The notes: generated by a model not told the origin, from the letters alone. A stretch of 64,000 nt of DNA from Branchiostoma floridae (GCF_000003815.2 NC_049979.1:19399686-19463685), one strand, 5' to 3'; numbered from the stretch's first letter, positions 1-10,586 are shown. Program-made: numbers and translations.

Positions 1-1408
1 TATGCAAGCGAAGTTCATCCACAATGGCAACGATTGTACTAAGATTATGATATCCGTCTGGGCCCAAAGCATTGATTTGCAATAAATTCCTCAGAGTGTG
101 GCCCACACTTTCTCCGATACAGTTGAATAGTAAACCAAGCGATTCCACCATCAAACTACCTAAACGATATAAAACTTTCTTAACATTAACCGGGCCGCTT
201 AAAATGGTAAACTGCCTCAAAATGGATTCCTTTGCTATGAAAAAATCCCCCAAGGATGCTAGTGCCCTCTCGGCCCTTACAGTCAAGCCAAGCCTTACTT
301 GAGAGGGAAGATCAAGTAACTCCTGGACCCTGCTTCTGTAAGCCTCTACCAAGGTTTTCTCACCTGAGATCAAAGTCACGTTACAAAGCACATCAGCTAG
401 GTGATACCCTTCTTTGACCGATCGCTCGTCCTTTTGCAGGTCCGCCATTTCACTCGGAGTCATGATGAGTTCTAGGGCAGGTTTAGACGCCGTCGGGTCT
501 CTACCGAGGGCTGTCTTGCTTGCCCAGGGCATGGAGCCGTCAAAGCTGAATCCTTGAGGCGTCGTATTGTCGTAGTACCAGTCATTGTTCTTGTTGTTGA
601 AGTCATTAAGGCTTTTGATTGTCATTGATGGCAGGATCGTCTCCTCTAAGTTTAAGACTTTCAAATGAAGTAAATGGGTGAGGGTGCGGAAGTAGATCTT
701 GTTTTGATCTGTACACTTCCCTTCTTCCACCAAAATGGCGAACTCCATGTCGGAGTATGGCGTCATTTCCTCCTTGCATATCGACCCCATTCCTACAATG
801 GCGCACTGACATGGAACTGGGCCTAGTGTTTTGATGCACTCTTCAACCATGTCAGCAATGAATTGCTTCATTTTGACTGCAACAGAGTGATACATTGACC
901 TGACCGCTTCTGTTCGTCTCCTTTCAGCGTTTCTTGCCTCTTCACTCTCCATTGGATTGTCTTTGTGGGCATGATATTTGTGTGAAGAAATCATTTGAAG
1001 CTTCTTTCTGCACCTATGGCAAATTTTTCCCAGTTGTAGTTTGTGATTTATATCCTCCTTACGAGTAGAGGCGATAGGGTTTCGGATGCCAACAACGTAC
1101 CTCAGGAAGCATTTCTCCGTACGTTTGATGCGGTGCACCAGGCTCTGTCTACCGTCCCAGTCTGCGCATCGAACCAGTGCCGCGTTGTACAAGGCTGATG
1201 CTTTGGTGAAGTCTTTACCGTCTTTACTGATCCGGCTCTTGTGGAGATACACGTCACCGATACTTTTTAAGGCGACAACTTCCAACGGCTTGTCATCCAT
1301 CTCCACAGCATGTTTCAGAATCTGTGCGTATGCTTCTTCAGCAATTTCAAATAACCCGTGATAAAAGAGCATATCCACCGCAAGAAACTGATTCGACAAA
1401 GTCGCCAT
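1..1408 (-). CDS. GlnD/DUF294-like nucleotidyltransferase with TPRs, copy 1 (C-terminus outside window)
   Basis: The reading frame is open without a stop from the ATG at 1408 to the window edge, giving 469 residues of the N-terminal part; the rest lies to the left of the window. It is intronless and closely similar to the two complete copies at 2603-5695 and 7477-10536. Residues about 1-110 look like helical TPR-type repeats. The nucleotidyltransferase signature follows, with GMGSICKEEMTPYSDMEFAI containing the GS pair and the D-x-E acids (about residues 208-222). This matches the hG[GS]x(9-13)Dh[DE]h pattern of the nucleotidyltransferase fold, closest in style to GlnD and DUF294 proteins. 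It has a two-residue deletion relative to its paralogs just before the domain (near codon 145). The ATG is chosen because a TATA box lies at 1457-1465, leaving room for only a short 5' UTR. Substrate and pathway are unknown. Confidence 0.8.
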   Translation of the reverse strand, partial: MATLSNQFLAVDMLFYHGLFEIAEEAYAQILKHAVEMDDKPLEVVALKSIGDVYLHKSRISKDGKDFTKASALYNAALVRCADWDGRQSLVHRIKRTEKCFLRYVVGIRNPIASTRKEDINHKLQLGKICHRCRKKLQMISSHKYHAHKDNPMESEEARNAERRRTEAVRSMYHSVAVKMKQFIADMVEECIKTLGPVPCQCAIVGMGSICKEEMTPYSDMEFAILVEEGKCTDQNKIYFRTLTHLLHLKVLNLEETILPSMTIKSLNDFNNKNNDWYYDNTTPQGFSFDGSMPWASKTALGRDPTASKPALELIMTPSEMADLQKDERSVKEGYHLADVLCNVTLISGEKTLVEAYRSRVQELLDLPSQVRLGLTVRAERALASLGDFFIAKESILRQFTILSGPVNVKKVLYRLGSLMVESLGLLFNCIGESVGHTLRNLLQINALGPDGYHNLSTIVAIVDELRLH

Positions 1409-2602
1409 TGTGGTAGACACGAAACTTTGATCTATTCTATGGGAAAGTTGTTTAATCTTTATATACCATTTAAAAAGGAACATGTGCAGTAAAAATAGAA
1501 TGCCGTATGTACAGGGGACTTCCCACTGTTATGCTAATGGAGTCCGAAGACTTGTTTGTACATGTGTATGTACATGAGTTTGAGTAGAGCTAGAGTAAGA
1601 TTGACTCGGTTCCACTTCCCCTTGAGTATACAACGAGGCTAGCGTGGTGTAACTTAGATAACGTTAAACAGCCTGTCCCGTTATATGAGCGATGACTTCA
1701 CCCTTCCCCATTTTGCATAGTTTCGGTAATATACAAATAACACTCCAACTCTCACTTCCTTTTACGCACTTCAAGTGTACATGAAGGGATTCTATGTAAT
1801 GTGACTGCAAAGGCTTGTTTCGAAAGCACAAACAGTGTCTAATGACAAATATTTCTCAAAAGTAAGTCAGGCAGACGCTACCTTTGTTCGGTTTAGTAAA
1901 TCCAGACCCCCCCCCCCAAAAAAAAAAGTTAAAGGGCTTGCAGTACAGAGAAAGAATACGAAAGAGGAAGGGGTACTTATTCTTATGAAGTAATTGTAAA
2001 AGTACAAGGGTATCTTTGACATGTTTTTGCGTTTGATAGCAACAGATATCGCTTATCTGCACGTTGTATCTGGCAGTGTATGATTTATTGTAACAAAGCC
2101 CAGCTTAAAACCTTCTAACATTTCATCCCTTAGTTAAGGTATAAGCGTTCTGTATGTAAGGAGATATAAGATTCTACTGTTTAGATTGACGTGTAACTAA
2201 AGTGGTATGGGCAAATTATGCTGTTATATGTATATGTATATATCAATTATCCAAGATCAACAAATACAGAATAAATTAATGGAACACAGTTGATATTTCA
2301 TTGGCGTCAGATGAGCGCTTGTCTATTTTCATTCTCCAGTAAGTATTGCATTGACCTTTTATACATTGCTCTTAAATGTTGTTTACGATATATGAAATGA
2401 TAAATACAAAGTTCAACCTCACTTTTTTAATACGGAGTTGATATATGTATAACTGTCAACAAAGCGGCACAAAACAAACCTATAGAAGACTTAAATCAAA
2501 CGTCACTGAACAAAGGAAAAGCTACAAAAGAATCCAAGGAAAACAATTCTACATCGGTTTGACCAATTCTAATTCTTTTAGTAGTGTTCCTGACAGTTTC
2601 CT
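1409..2602. other. Intergenic: promoter of copy 1 and 3' flank of copy 2
   Basis: No gene is seen. It holds the copy 1 TATA box (1457-1465), the ISRE-like motifs (1719-1759), a C then A homopolymer (1907-1927), and a possible minus-strand AATAAA signal for copy 2 at 2084-2089, about 515 bp past its stop. Much of it is similar to 6480-7476, showing that the tandem unit includes intergenic DNA. Confidence 0.7.
1457..1465 (-). promoter_or_regulatory. TATA box of nucleotidyltransferase copy 1
   Basis: The minus strand reads TATATAAAG, 50 bp upstream of the ATG at 1408. It sits in an AAATGGTATATAAAG block also found in copy 2. Confidence 0.65.
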
Positions 2603-5600
2603 TTACAACAGTCGACGAGCTCTGAACATAGACACCAGGAAAACAAGCGCTCTGGCAAAGGATTGGTGCGAGGTACAAATCTTCAGTCCGACATGAAACA
2701 TTTCTACCGCTGCCAGGGTTTCTCCAATGTTCGCCAATGTCATTCCAGAGGCAAACAGACAGTCAGCGCACGTTTCAACTAGCGCTGGCCCGAATGTTGT
2801 CGCGCGAAACAATATAATGGAGAAGATCCTGTCTATGTCAGCGAGTACGATCTTCTTCACTTCTTCACTGTACCCAATGCCGTGTTGGAGGTTCAGTACC
2901 GCACTGCAGAAGCCAATCTGATTCATGCTGGCTTGATCAGTGTACACGTTGACTTCATCATCATTGAATATATATGTTGAGTATTTGAGAACAGTTTGGA
3001 GGCACTTTAAACACTTTTCTACATTACCTTGCCTCATGTAGAACAGACAAGCAGCTTGCAATGTCACCATCCTTGGATATACTTTTGTGTCAAAATCATT
3101 CTCGAGTTTGCATTGTTCCAATTCGTCCATTGCAGTTTCGAACAGCCGACCAATCTCGACATGACGCATTTGGCTTTCCAACAATGCCGAGTAGTTCAGT
3201 ACATAAACTGCAATGTCCCACGGAAGGACATATTTGTCAGCTTCTACAGCTTTTGCAAACGTTTGCATTCCTTCTTCAACGGCATGACATTGGACATCAT
3301 CAAGGGAAGTGGTTGTCTGAAGCATAAGGATAGCTTCTGATAAAAGTGGATGTAAACCGTTTACCCACCCTAGCCTGTGCCTTTCGGCTTCCTCTGGCAT
3401 GGAAAGCTCAGTATAGGACTGACACAGCTGGAAACGAGTTGTCATTTCATTTTCTCGACGGTATTCGCGGTCATTTGAGGACAGTTTTAACTGGAGATCT
3501 TCCTCGAGATACTTCACAGCAGTTGTGTGATTACCAAGAGCAGCCGACAATTTGCCGATGGTAACTGCACATCTTTCGGGTGAAGCCCATCTCATGTGTC
3601 CTGGAGGATGATTACTATGCATCCGGCTCTTGTCTTCATTGATGGCACGGTCTAGCATTTCACGTGCCAATCGCATATCTCTTGCGCAGTAAAAGTTAGT
3701 AGCATGTGAGCAGTATACTGATGTAACAATGTGATCACCCAACCCTAACGTCAATGGGGTGTTGGAAACATGTTTAAGCTGATGTTCCGTTTTGTAAAAG
3801 AAACCCAAAAAGTTCGTCAAAAAAGTAGTACGGAACCACTTGAAATCACAAGGTGGCATCTTGTTCTTATTTAACCCATACTTGGCTAAGTTTACAGTCG
3901 GAATGACAGGTTGGACGTCCTCTTGTAGGAGGTAATAATATGAAGGAACCAGGTCACTCAATAACAATGTTACTATAGAGGCAGTCACAAGATTAGCCCT
4001 ATATGTGTCTTTGTTGAAAGCAGAGCGAGAAATGTCAGTCAAATTACGTAGCAGCTCACTCATATCAACTTTGCCTGCGAGGGACGTTATGACAGAAACA
4101 TGAACTGCCTTGTCTACCGCAGTGAGGAACTTATTCAAACAGTCATGTAGCGGTATCAGCGTGTAGAACAACCGACGCCAGATGACGTGGTGTTTTCCGG
4201 CATATGTACTGTAAACGCTGGGATCATGTAAGGTCCAATTATATCCCAACAATCCTCGCTGTGCTCTGTTCGCAAAGTATGTATGCAGACGCAGTTCATC
4301 CATAATGGCAACGATTGTACTAAGATTATGATATCCCTCTGGGGTCAGAGCGTCGATCCGCAGAAGATTCCTGAGAGTGTTGTCCACACTTTCTCCGATA
4401 CAGTTGAACAATAAACCAAGTGATTCCACTAACAAACTACCTAAGCGGTACAAAGCTTTCTTAACGTTAACCGGGTCACCCAAATAGGAAAACTGCTTTA
4501 AGATACATTCCCTCGCTATAGAAAATCCCCCTAAGGACGCTAACGCCCTCTCGGCGCTAACTGTCAAGCCGAGTCTAACTTGAGAGGGAAGATGGAGCAA
4601 CTCCTGGACCCTGCTTCTGTAAGTCTCTACTAAGGTTTTCTCACCTGAGATCAGAGTCACGTTACAAAGCACATCAGCTAGGTGATACCCTTCTTTGACC
4701 GATCGCTCGTCCTTTTGAAGCTCCGCCATTTCACTAGGAGTCATGATGAGTTCTAGGGCAGGTTTGGACGCCGTCGGGTCTCTACCGAGGGCTGTCTTGC
4801 TTGCCCAGGGCATGGAGCCATCAAAGCTGAATCCGTGAGGTGTCGTATTGTCGTAGTACCAGTCATTTTTCTTGTTGTCAAAGTCATTTAGGCTTTTGAT
4901 TGCCATAGATGGCAGGATCGTCTCCCCTAAGTTTAAGACTTTCAAATGAAGTAAATGGGTGAGGGTGCGGAAGTAGGTCTTGTTTTCATCTGTGCACTTC
5001 TCTTTTTCCACCAAAATGGCGAACTCCAGGTCGGAGTATGGCGTCATTTCCTCTTTGCAAATCGACCCCATTCCAACCATGGCGTACTGACATGGAACTG
5101 TGCCTAGTGTTTTGATGCACTCTTCCACCATGTCAGCAATGAATTGCTTCATTTTGACCGCGACATAGCGATACATCGACCTGACCGCTTCTGTTCGTCT
5201 CCTTTCAGCGTTTCTTGCCTCTTCACTCTCCATTGGGTTGTCTTCGCATTCGTAGGAATGATATTTCTGCGAAGAAAGCGTCTGAAGCTTCTCTTTGCAC
5301 CTATAGCGAATCTTCGCCAGTTGTAGTTTACGATTTATATCCTCCTTGCGCGTAGAAGCGACAGAGTTTCGGATACCAACAACGTACCTCAGGAAGCATT
5401 TCTCTGTGCGTTTGATGCGGTGCACCAGGCTCTGTCTACCGTCCCAGTCTGCGCATCGCACCAGTGCCGCGTTGTACAAGGCCGAGGCTTTGGTGAAGTC
5501 TTTACCGTCTTTACTGATCCGGCTCTTGTGGAGATACACGTCTCCAATGGCTTTTAGGGCGGCAACTTCCAACGGCTTGTCATCCATCTCTACAGCATGT

Positions 5601-5695
5601 TTTAGAATCTGCGCGTACGCTTCCTCCGCAATGTCTAATAAACCGTGAGAAAATAGTACATCTACCGCAAGAAACTGATCCGACAAAGCAGCCAT
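2603..5695 (-). CDS. GlnD/DUF294-like nucleotidyltransferase with TPRs, copy 2 (1,030 aa)
   Basis: This is a single uninterrupted frame of 1,030 residues. The frame stays open 26 codons further upstream to 5773, but that extension runs through a TATA box (5747-5755), so the MAALSDQ start at 5695 is preferred; the paralogs start at the same place. Residues 1-110 are alpha-helical with TPR character (AEEAYAQILKHA, KASALYNAALVRC). The nucleotidyltransferase core has G210-S211, then D222 and E224 in SDLEFAIL, and a likely third acid at D341 in HLADVLCNVTLISGE, which corresponds to the D in the GlnD-type L-D-x-R-x-x-x-G segment. TPR-like helices resume from about residue 670 (LAREMLDRAI, KYLEEDLQL, TELSMPEEAERHR) to the end. 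No signal peptide or membrane segment is seen, so it is probably intracellular. In bacteria such domains transfer nucleotides to proteins or small molecules; the animal substrate is unknown. Confidence 0.85.
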   Translation of the reverse strand: MAALSDQFLAVDVLFSHGLLDIAEEAYAQILKHAVEMDDKPLEVAALKAIGDVYLHKSRISKDGKDFTKASALYNAALVRCADWDGRQSLVHRIKRTEKCFLRYVVGIRNSVASTRKEDINRKLQLAKIRYRCKEKLQTLSSQKYHSYECEDNPMESEEARNAERRRTEAVRSMYRYVAVKMKQFIADMVEECIKTLGTVPCQYAMVGMGSICKEEMTPYSDLEFAILVEKEKCTDENKTYFRTLTHLLHLKVLNLGETILPSMAIKSLNDFDNKKNDWYYDNTTPHGFSFDGSMPWASKTALGRDPTASKPALELIMTPSEMAELQKDERSVKEGYHLADVLCNVTLISGEKTLVETYRSRVQELLHLPSQVRLGLTVSAERALASLGGFSIARECILKQFSYLGDPVNVKKALYRLGSLLVESLGLLFNCIGESVDNTLRNLLRIDALTPEGYHNLSTIVAIMDELRLHTYFANRAQRGLLGYNWTLHDPSVYSTYAGKHHVIWRRLFYTLIPLHDCLNKFLTAVDKAVHVSVITSLAGKVDMSELLRNLTDISRSAFNKDTYRANLVTASIVTLLLSDLVPSYYYLLQEDVQPVIPTVNLAKYGLNKNKMPPCDFKWFRTTFLTNFLGFFYKTEHQLKHVSNTPLTLGLGDHIVTSVYCSHATNFYCARDMRLAREMLDRAINEDKSRMHSNHPPGHMRWASPERCAVTIGKLSAALGNHTTAVKYLEEDLQLKLSSNDREYRRENEMTTRFQLCQSYTELSMPEEAERHRLGWVNGLHPLLSEAILMLQTTTSLDDVQCHAVEEGMQTFAKAVEADKYVLPWDIAVYVLNYSALLESQMRHVEIGRLFETAMDELEQCKLENDFDTKVYPRMVTLQAACLFYMRQGNVEKCLKCLQTVLKYSTYIFNDDEVNVYTDQASMNQIGFCSAVLNLQHGIGYSEEVKKIVLADIDRIFSIILFRATTFGPALVETCADCLFASGMTLANIGETLAAVEMFHVGLKICTSHQSFARALVFLVSMFRARRLL

Positions 5696-7476
5696 TATGG
5701 TAGGCAGGAACCCTTCCTCTATTCTATATATGGCAAAGTAGTTACACTTTATATACCATTTAAAAGGGAACATGTGAAGTAAAGATAGAATTTCGTATTT
5801 GTACTAGGGGACCATTTGCGTGCTAATGGACCCCCGATACTTGTTTGCAAATATGTATTGAAGTGTTTGAGTAGTGTCATGAGTGGAACAAATAGCAGAA
5901 AGGTACAACAGCTTTATTACATTTTGGTAATATGCACTAGCAAACAAATGACGCTGCGAACGTAGGGGAACGAGGAGGAGAACGGGAACATCACGACACA
6001 AATGCGAATGACTGGGAATCATTCAGTTTGTTTGCATGTGCACAATATCATATATCTCCCCGTTTGAATGTAACTACCATCATGGTATATTTTACAGTTC
6101 TAGTTTAGATGAAGCGTTATCCCTTTAAGGAGACAACATTTAGACCTTGAATGGAAGAATGGAAGGGCCCAATGTTAGGTAATGATTGGTTTGTATTCGA
6201 TTTCTAACTTTACCTTCATCCACTATTGTGCAGCTTTAATATATATTAACCATTTTTATCAGAAATACGTTTTCAAACGGCTTTTTTTATGAGACTGAAA
6301 CATTCAGGGTAGTCAGCAAGGCAGTAGTGGCGCTGGGTTCAGAAGTATTGTTATGCTTACGTGAGAACCGTAAAATGTCCTTTTACATTACAGGAAAGAT
6401 ATTATCCAAAGTTATTAACGTTCTATTCACCTTTTAAAGAAATTCATCACAGGCATCTACCAATTGCAACGAAGATAAACTTTCAGGTTAACTCGGTTCC
6501 ACTTCCTCTTGAATATGCAACGAAGCTAATTTTAAACAGCGTGGTATAACATAGATAAACATTAGATAAAGCGATGACTTCACCCTTCCTCATTTTGCAT
6601 AGTTTCGGTAATAACAATCAAACTTTCACTTCCTTTTACGCCAGGTCATATGACGATAACGTATTAATGTTCTCGTTGAAGCCGACATTAAGCGATTCTA
6701 TGTAATTTGACTGTAAAGGCATGTTTTGAAAGCACAAACAGCGCTATAATTACAAATCTTTCTCAAACGTAGGTCAGCCAGACTAAAAAAAAAGCAAATG
6801 TCTTGCAGTACAAAAAAAAGAATACGAAAGAGGGTTGGGGGGGGGGGGGGTAGTGGTGACTAATTCTTATGAAGTAATTATAAGAGTACAGTGGTATCTG
6901 TCAAATGTTTCTGGGGTTTGATAGCAACAGATATCGCTTATCGTCGTGTTGTATCTGGCACTGTATGATTTACAAAGGCCAGCTTAAAACATCACAACAG
7001 ATCGAGCAGCCCTTAGTTACGGTATACGCGTTCTGTATATGTGGAGGTACAAGGTTCTACTAATCAGATTGAAGTGTAAGCAAAGATGTATGGGCAAATT
7101 ATGTTGTTATATGTATATGTATCAATTATCCAAAATCAACAAATACAGAATAAATTGATGGAACACATTTGATATTTCATTGGCGCCACATGAGCGCTTG
7201 TCTATTTTCATTCCCCTGTAAATATTGCATTGACATTTCACACATTACTCTTAAATGTTGTTTACAATATTTGAAATGATAAATACAAAGTTCATCCTCA
7301 CTTTAATACGGACTTGATATAATTGTGTCAACTAAGCTAGTAGACAATCAAAGCTACACAAGACATAAATCAAATCTCACTGAACGAAGGAAAATTTACA
7401 AAGGAATCCAAGGAAAACAATTCTACATCAGTTTGACCAATTCTAATTATTTCAGTATTGTTCCTGACAGTTTCCT
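5696..7476. other. Intergenic: promoter of copy 2 and 3' flank of copy 3
   Basis: No gene is supported. It carries the copy 2 TATA box, ISRE-like motifs at 6601-6633, a run of 14 G at 6837-6850, and sequence paralogous to 1600-2600. Confidence 0.7.
5747..5755 (-). promoter_or_regulatory. TATA box of nucleotidyltransferase copy 2
   Basis: The minus strand reads TATATAAAG, 52 bp upstream of the ATG at 5695, implying a 5' UTR of roughly 25 nt. It argues against using the upstream in-frame ATG at 5773. Confidence 0.65.
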
Positions 7477-10400
7477 TTACAACAGTCGACGAGCTCTGAA
7501 CATAGCCGCCAGGAAAACAAGCGCTCTGGCAGAGGGTATGTGCGAGGTACAGATCTTCAGTCCGACATGAAACATTTCTACTGCTGCCAGGGTTTCTCCA
7601 ATGTTCTCTAATATCATTCCATAGGCATACAAACAGTCAGTGCACGTTTGAACTAGTTCTGGCCCAAATGTTTGTGCACGAAACAATATAGTGGAACAGA
7701 TCCTGTCTATGTCAGCGAGTACGTTCTTCTTCACTTCTTCACTGTACCCAATGCTGTGTTGGAGGTTCAGTACAACGGTGAGGAAGCCAATCTGGTTCAT
7801 GCTGGCTTGATCAATGTACATGTTGACATTATGATCATTATGTATATATGTTGAGCATTTGAGAACAGTTTGCAGGCACCCTAAAGATTTTTCTACATTA
7901 CCCTGCCTCATGTAGAACAAACAAGCAACTTGTAAAACAACCATTCTTGGATATTCCTTAGTATCAAAATCATTCTCGACTTCGCATTGTTCCAGTTTGT
8001 CCAGTGCAGTTTCTAACAGCCAGTTAACCTCTGTGTGACGCCTTTGGTTTTCCAACAGCACCGAGTAGTTCAGTACATAAACTGCAATATCCCATGGTAT
8101 GACGAATTTGTCGGCGTGGACAGCTTCTTCGAACCTTTGCAGTCCGTCTTCAAGGGTGTGCCTCTGGACGTCATCAAATGAAATTCTGTCCTGTAGCATT
8201 ATGACAGCTTCAGATAAAAGTGGATGTAAACAGTTTATCCATGCCAGCCTGTGTTTCTCTGCTTCCTCTGGCATAGATAGCTCGGTGTACGACTGCCACA
8301 GCAGGTAACGAGTTGTCATCTCTTTTTGTCGATTGTATTCACGTTCTAACTGGAGCTCTTTCTCCAGATACTGGACCACAGTTCTGAAATCACCAAGAGC
8401 AGCCGACAATCTACTTATGGTATCTGTACAACATGTGCGGAAGGCCCATATGACGTCTTCACGAGGAAAAATACTGGACCTTGGGTTCTTGTCGCTATTG
8501 ATGGCAAGGTCTAGCATTTCACGTGCCAATGACAAATCTCTTGTCCAGTAAAAGTTGTAAGCAGCCATGCAGTACATTAATGTAGCAAAAGGAACACCGA
8601 AGTCAAAAGGGAGCGTATCGTTGCAAATCTCTCGAACCCGATGCTCTACTTTATTAAAAGCACCTAACCAAGTCATCATAAAAGTAGAATGACTATCATC
8701 TGGCATTTTCAAGAACTTTGTGAAAAGCTTTACAGCCGAATCAACAAATGGGACATCTTCCCATAGGAAATGTAAAGGGGATAACACAGAGTCGTCGTTC
8801 AATAAAAATGCTACAACATAGGTAGTTATGGGATCAGCATTATATGTATCATTGTTGAAAGTGGAGCGTGAAATTCCAGAGAAATGATGTAACAGCTCTC
8901 TCATATCAACTTTGCCTGTGAGGGACCTGATGACGGAAGCATGAACTGCTTTGTCTACCGCAGTGAGAAAATTATTCAAACAGGTATTGAGTGGTATGAG
9001 CGTGTAGAGCAACCGACGCCAGATGACGTGGTGTTTACGGTAACACGTATTGTAAACCTTATAGTCAGACATAAACGAATTATATCCGACCAATCCTCGT
9101 TGTGCTCTGTTCGCAAAGTATGTGTACAGGCGCAGTTCATCCACAATTGCAACGATTGTACTAAGATTATGATGTGCCTCAGGGGTCAAAGCGTCGATCC
9201 GCAATAGATTCCTCAGAGTGTTGTCTACACTTTCTCCGATACAGTTGAACAATACACCAAGTGATTCCACCACCAAACTACCCAAACGATATAAAACTTT
9301 CTTTACGTTAACCGGGCCGCCAAACACGGAAAAATGTTTCAAAATAGATTCCCTTGCTATGGAAAATTCTGCCAATGACTTTAACGCTCTCTCGGCCCTA
9401 ATCGTCAAGCCAAGCCTTACTTGAGAGGGAAGATCGAGCAGCTCCTGGACCCTGCTTCTGTAAGTCTCTACTAAGGTTTCCTCACCTGAGATCAAAGTCA
9501 CGTTACAAAGCACATCGGCTAGGTGATACCCTTCTTTCACCGATCGCTCGTCCTTTTGAAGCTCCGCCATTTCACTAGGAGTCATGATGAGTTCTAGGGC
9601 AGGTTTGGCCGAGGTCGGGTCTCTACCGAGGGCTGTCTTGCTTGCCCAGGGCATGGAGCCGTCAAAGCTGAATCCGTGAGGTGTCGTATTATCGTAGTAC
9701 CAGTCATTTTCCTTGTTTTTGAAGTCATTTAGGCTTTTGATTGTCATAGATGGCAAGATCGTCTCCCCTACGTTTAAGACTTTCAAATGAAGTAAATGGG
9801 TGAGGGTGCGAAAGTAGATCTTGTTTTCATCTGTACACTTCCCTTCTTCCACCAAAATGGCGAACTCCAGGTCGGAGTATGGCGTCATTTCCTCCTTGCA
9901 TATCGACCCCATTCCAACCATGGCATACTGACACGAAACTGTGCCTAGTGTTTTGATGCATTCATCAACAATGTCAGCAATGAAGTGCTTCATTTTGACC
10001 GCGACATAGTGATACATCGACCTGACCGCTTCTGTTCGTCTCCTTTCTGCGTTTCTTGCCTCTTCACTCTCCATTGGATTGTCTTCGTATTCGTAGGAAT
10101 GATATTTGTGCGAAGAAAGTGTTTGAAGCTTCTCTTTGCACCTACAGCGAATCTTCCCTAGTTGTAGTTTGCGACCTATATCCTCCTTGCGAGTGGAGGC
10201 GACAGCGTTTCGGATGCCTACAACGTACCTCAGGAAGCATTTCTCCGTACGTTTGATGCGGTGCACCAGGCTCTGTCTACCGTCCCAGTCTGCGCATCGC
10301 ACCAGTGCCGCGTTGTACAAGGCCGAGGCTTTGGTGAAGTCTTTACCGTCTTTGCTGATCCGGCCCTTGTCGAGATACACGTCCCCAATGGCTTTTAGGG

Positions 10401-10536
10401 CGACAACTTCCAACGGCTTGTCATCCATCTCTACAGCATGTTTCAGAATCTGCGCGTACGCTTCCTCTGCAAGGTCTGATATCCCGTGAGAAAATAGTAC
10501 ATCCACCGCAAGAAACTGATCCGACAAAGCCGCCAT
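7477..10536 (-). CDS. GlnD/DUF294-like nucleotidyltransferase with TPRs, copy 3 (1,019 aa)
   Basis: This is an intronless frame of 1,019 residues from the MAALSDQ start at 10536; an in-frame ATG three codons upstream (10545) is possible but not shared with the paralogs. It aligns with copy 2 without gaps through the catalytic region: G210-S211, D222, E224 and D341 are all kept, as is the SMPWASKTALGRDP segment near residue 294. Divergence from copy 2 is concentrated around residues 490-500 and 565-665; the C-terminal 300 residues, ending in RARRLL, are again well conserved. Like the others it has TPR-like helices on both sides of the catalytic domain and no export signal. It is the right-hand member of a tandem array with flanking DNA duplicated as well. 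The family assignment rests on the nucleotidyltransferase motif; function is not known. Confidence 0.85.
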   Translation of the reverse strand: MAALSDQFLAVDVLFSHGISDLAEEAYAQILKHAVEMDDKPLEVVALKAIGDVYLDKGRISKDGKDFTKASALYNAALVRCADWDGRQSLVHRIKRTEKCFLRYVVGIRNAVASTRKEDIGRKLQLGKIRCRCKEKLQTLSSHKYHSYEYEDNPMESEEARNAERRRTEAVRSMYHYVAVKMKHFIADIVDECIKTLGTVSCQYAMVGMGSICKEEMTPYSDLEFAILVEEGKCTDENKIYFRTLTHLLHLKVLNVGETILPSMTIKSLNDFKNKENDWYYDNTTPHGFSFDGSMPWASKTALGRDPTSAKPALELIMTPSEMAELQKDERSVKEGYHLADVLCNVTLISGEETLVETYRSRVQELLDLPSQVRLGLTIRAERALKSLAEFSIARESILKHFSVFGGPVNVKKVLYRLGSLVVESLGVLFNCIGESVDNTLRNLLRIDALTPEAHHNLSTIVAIVDELRLYTYFANRAQRGLVGYNSFMSDYKVYNTCYRKHHVIWRRLLYTLIPLNTCLNNFLTAVDKAVHASVIRSLTGKVDMRELLHHFSGISRSTFNNDTYNADPITTYVVAFLLNDDSVLSPLHFLWEDVPFVDSAVKLFTKFLKMPDDSHSTFMMTWLGAFNKVEHRVREICNDTLPFDFGVPFATLMYCMAAYNFYWTRDLSLAREMLDLAINSDKNPRSSIFPREDVIWAFRTCCTDTISRLSAALGDFRTVVQYLEKELQLEREYNRQKEMTTRYLLWQSYTELSMPEEAEKHRLAWINCLHPLLSEAVIMLQDRISFDDVQRHTLEDGLQRFEEAVHADKFVIPWDIAVYVLNYSVLLENQRRHTEVNWLLETALDKLEQCEVENDFDTKEYPRMVVLQVACLFYMRQGNVEKSLGCLQTVLKCSTYIHNDHNVNMYIDQASMNQIGFLTVVLNLQHSIGYSEEVKKNVLADIDRICSTILFRAQTFGPELVQTCTDCLYAYGMILENIGETLAAVEMFHVGLKICTSHIPSARALVFLAAMFRARRLL

Positions 10537-10577
10537 CGTGCACAACGTAGACAGGAACGACAGAGGCAGTGGTTCAA

Positions 10578-10586
10578 ATATATATA
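10578..10586 (-). promoter_or_regulatory. TATA-like box of nucleotidyltransferase copy 3
   Basis: The minus strand reads AGTATATATATT at the position equivalent to the TATA boxes of copies 1 and 2, about 42 bp upstream of the ATG. The A/T run makes the exact core ambiguous. Confidence 0.5.

Noticed and set aside
5696-5773. N-terminal extension of nucleotidyltransferase copy 2
   Set aside because: It runs through the TATA box and is not conserved as protein in copies 1 and 3.
10136-10489. 117-codon plus-strand frame (and similar at 1086-1361, 5346-5648)
   Set aside because: It is antisense to the conserved N-terminus of the nucleotidyltransferase genes and recurs only because those genes are duplicated.
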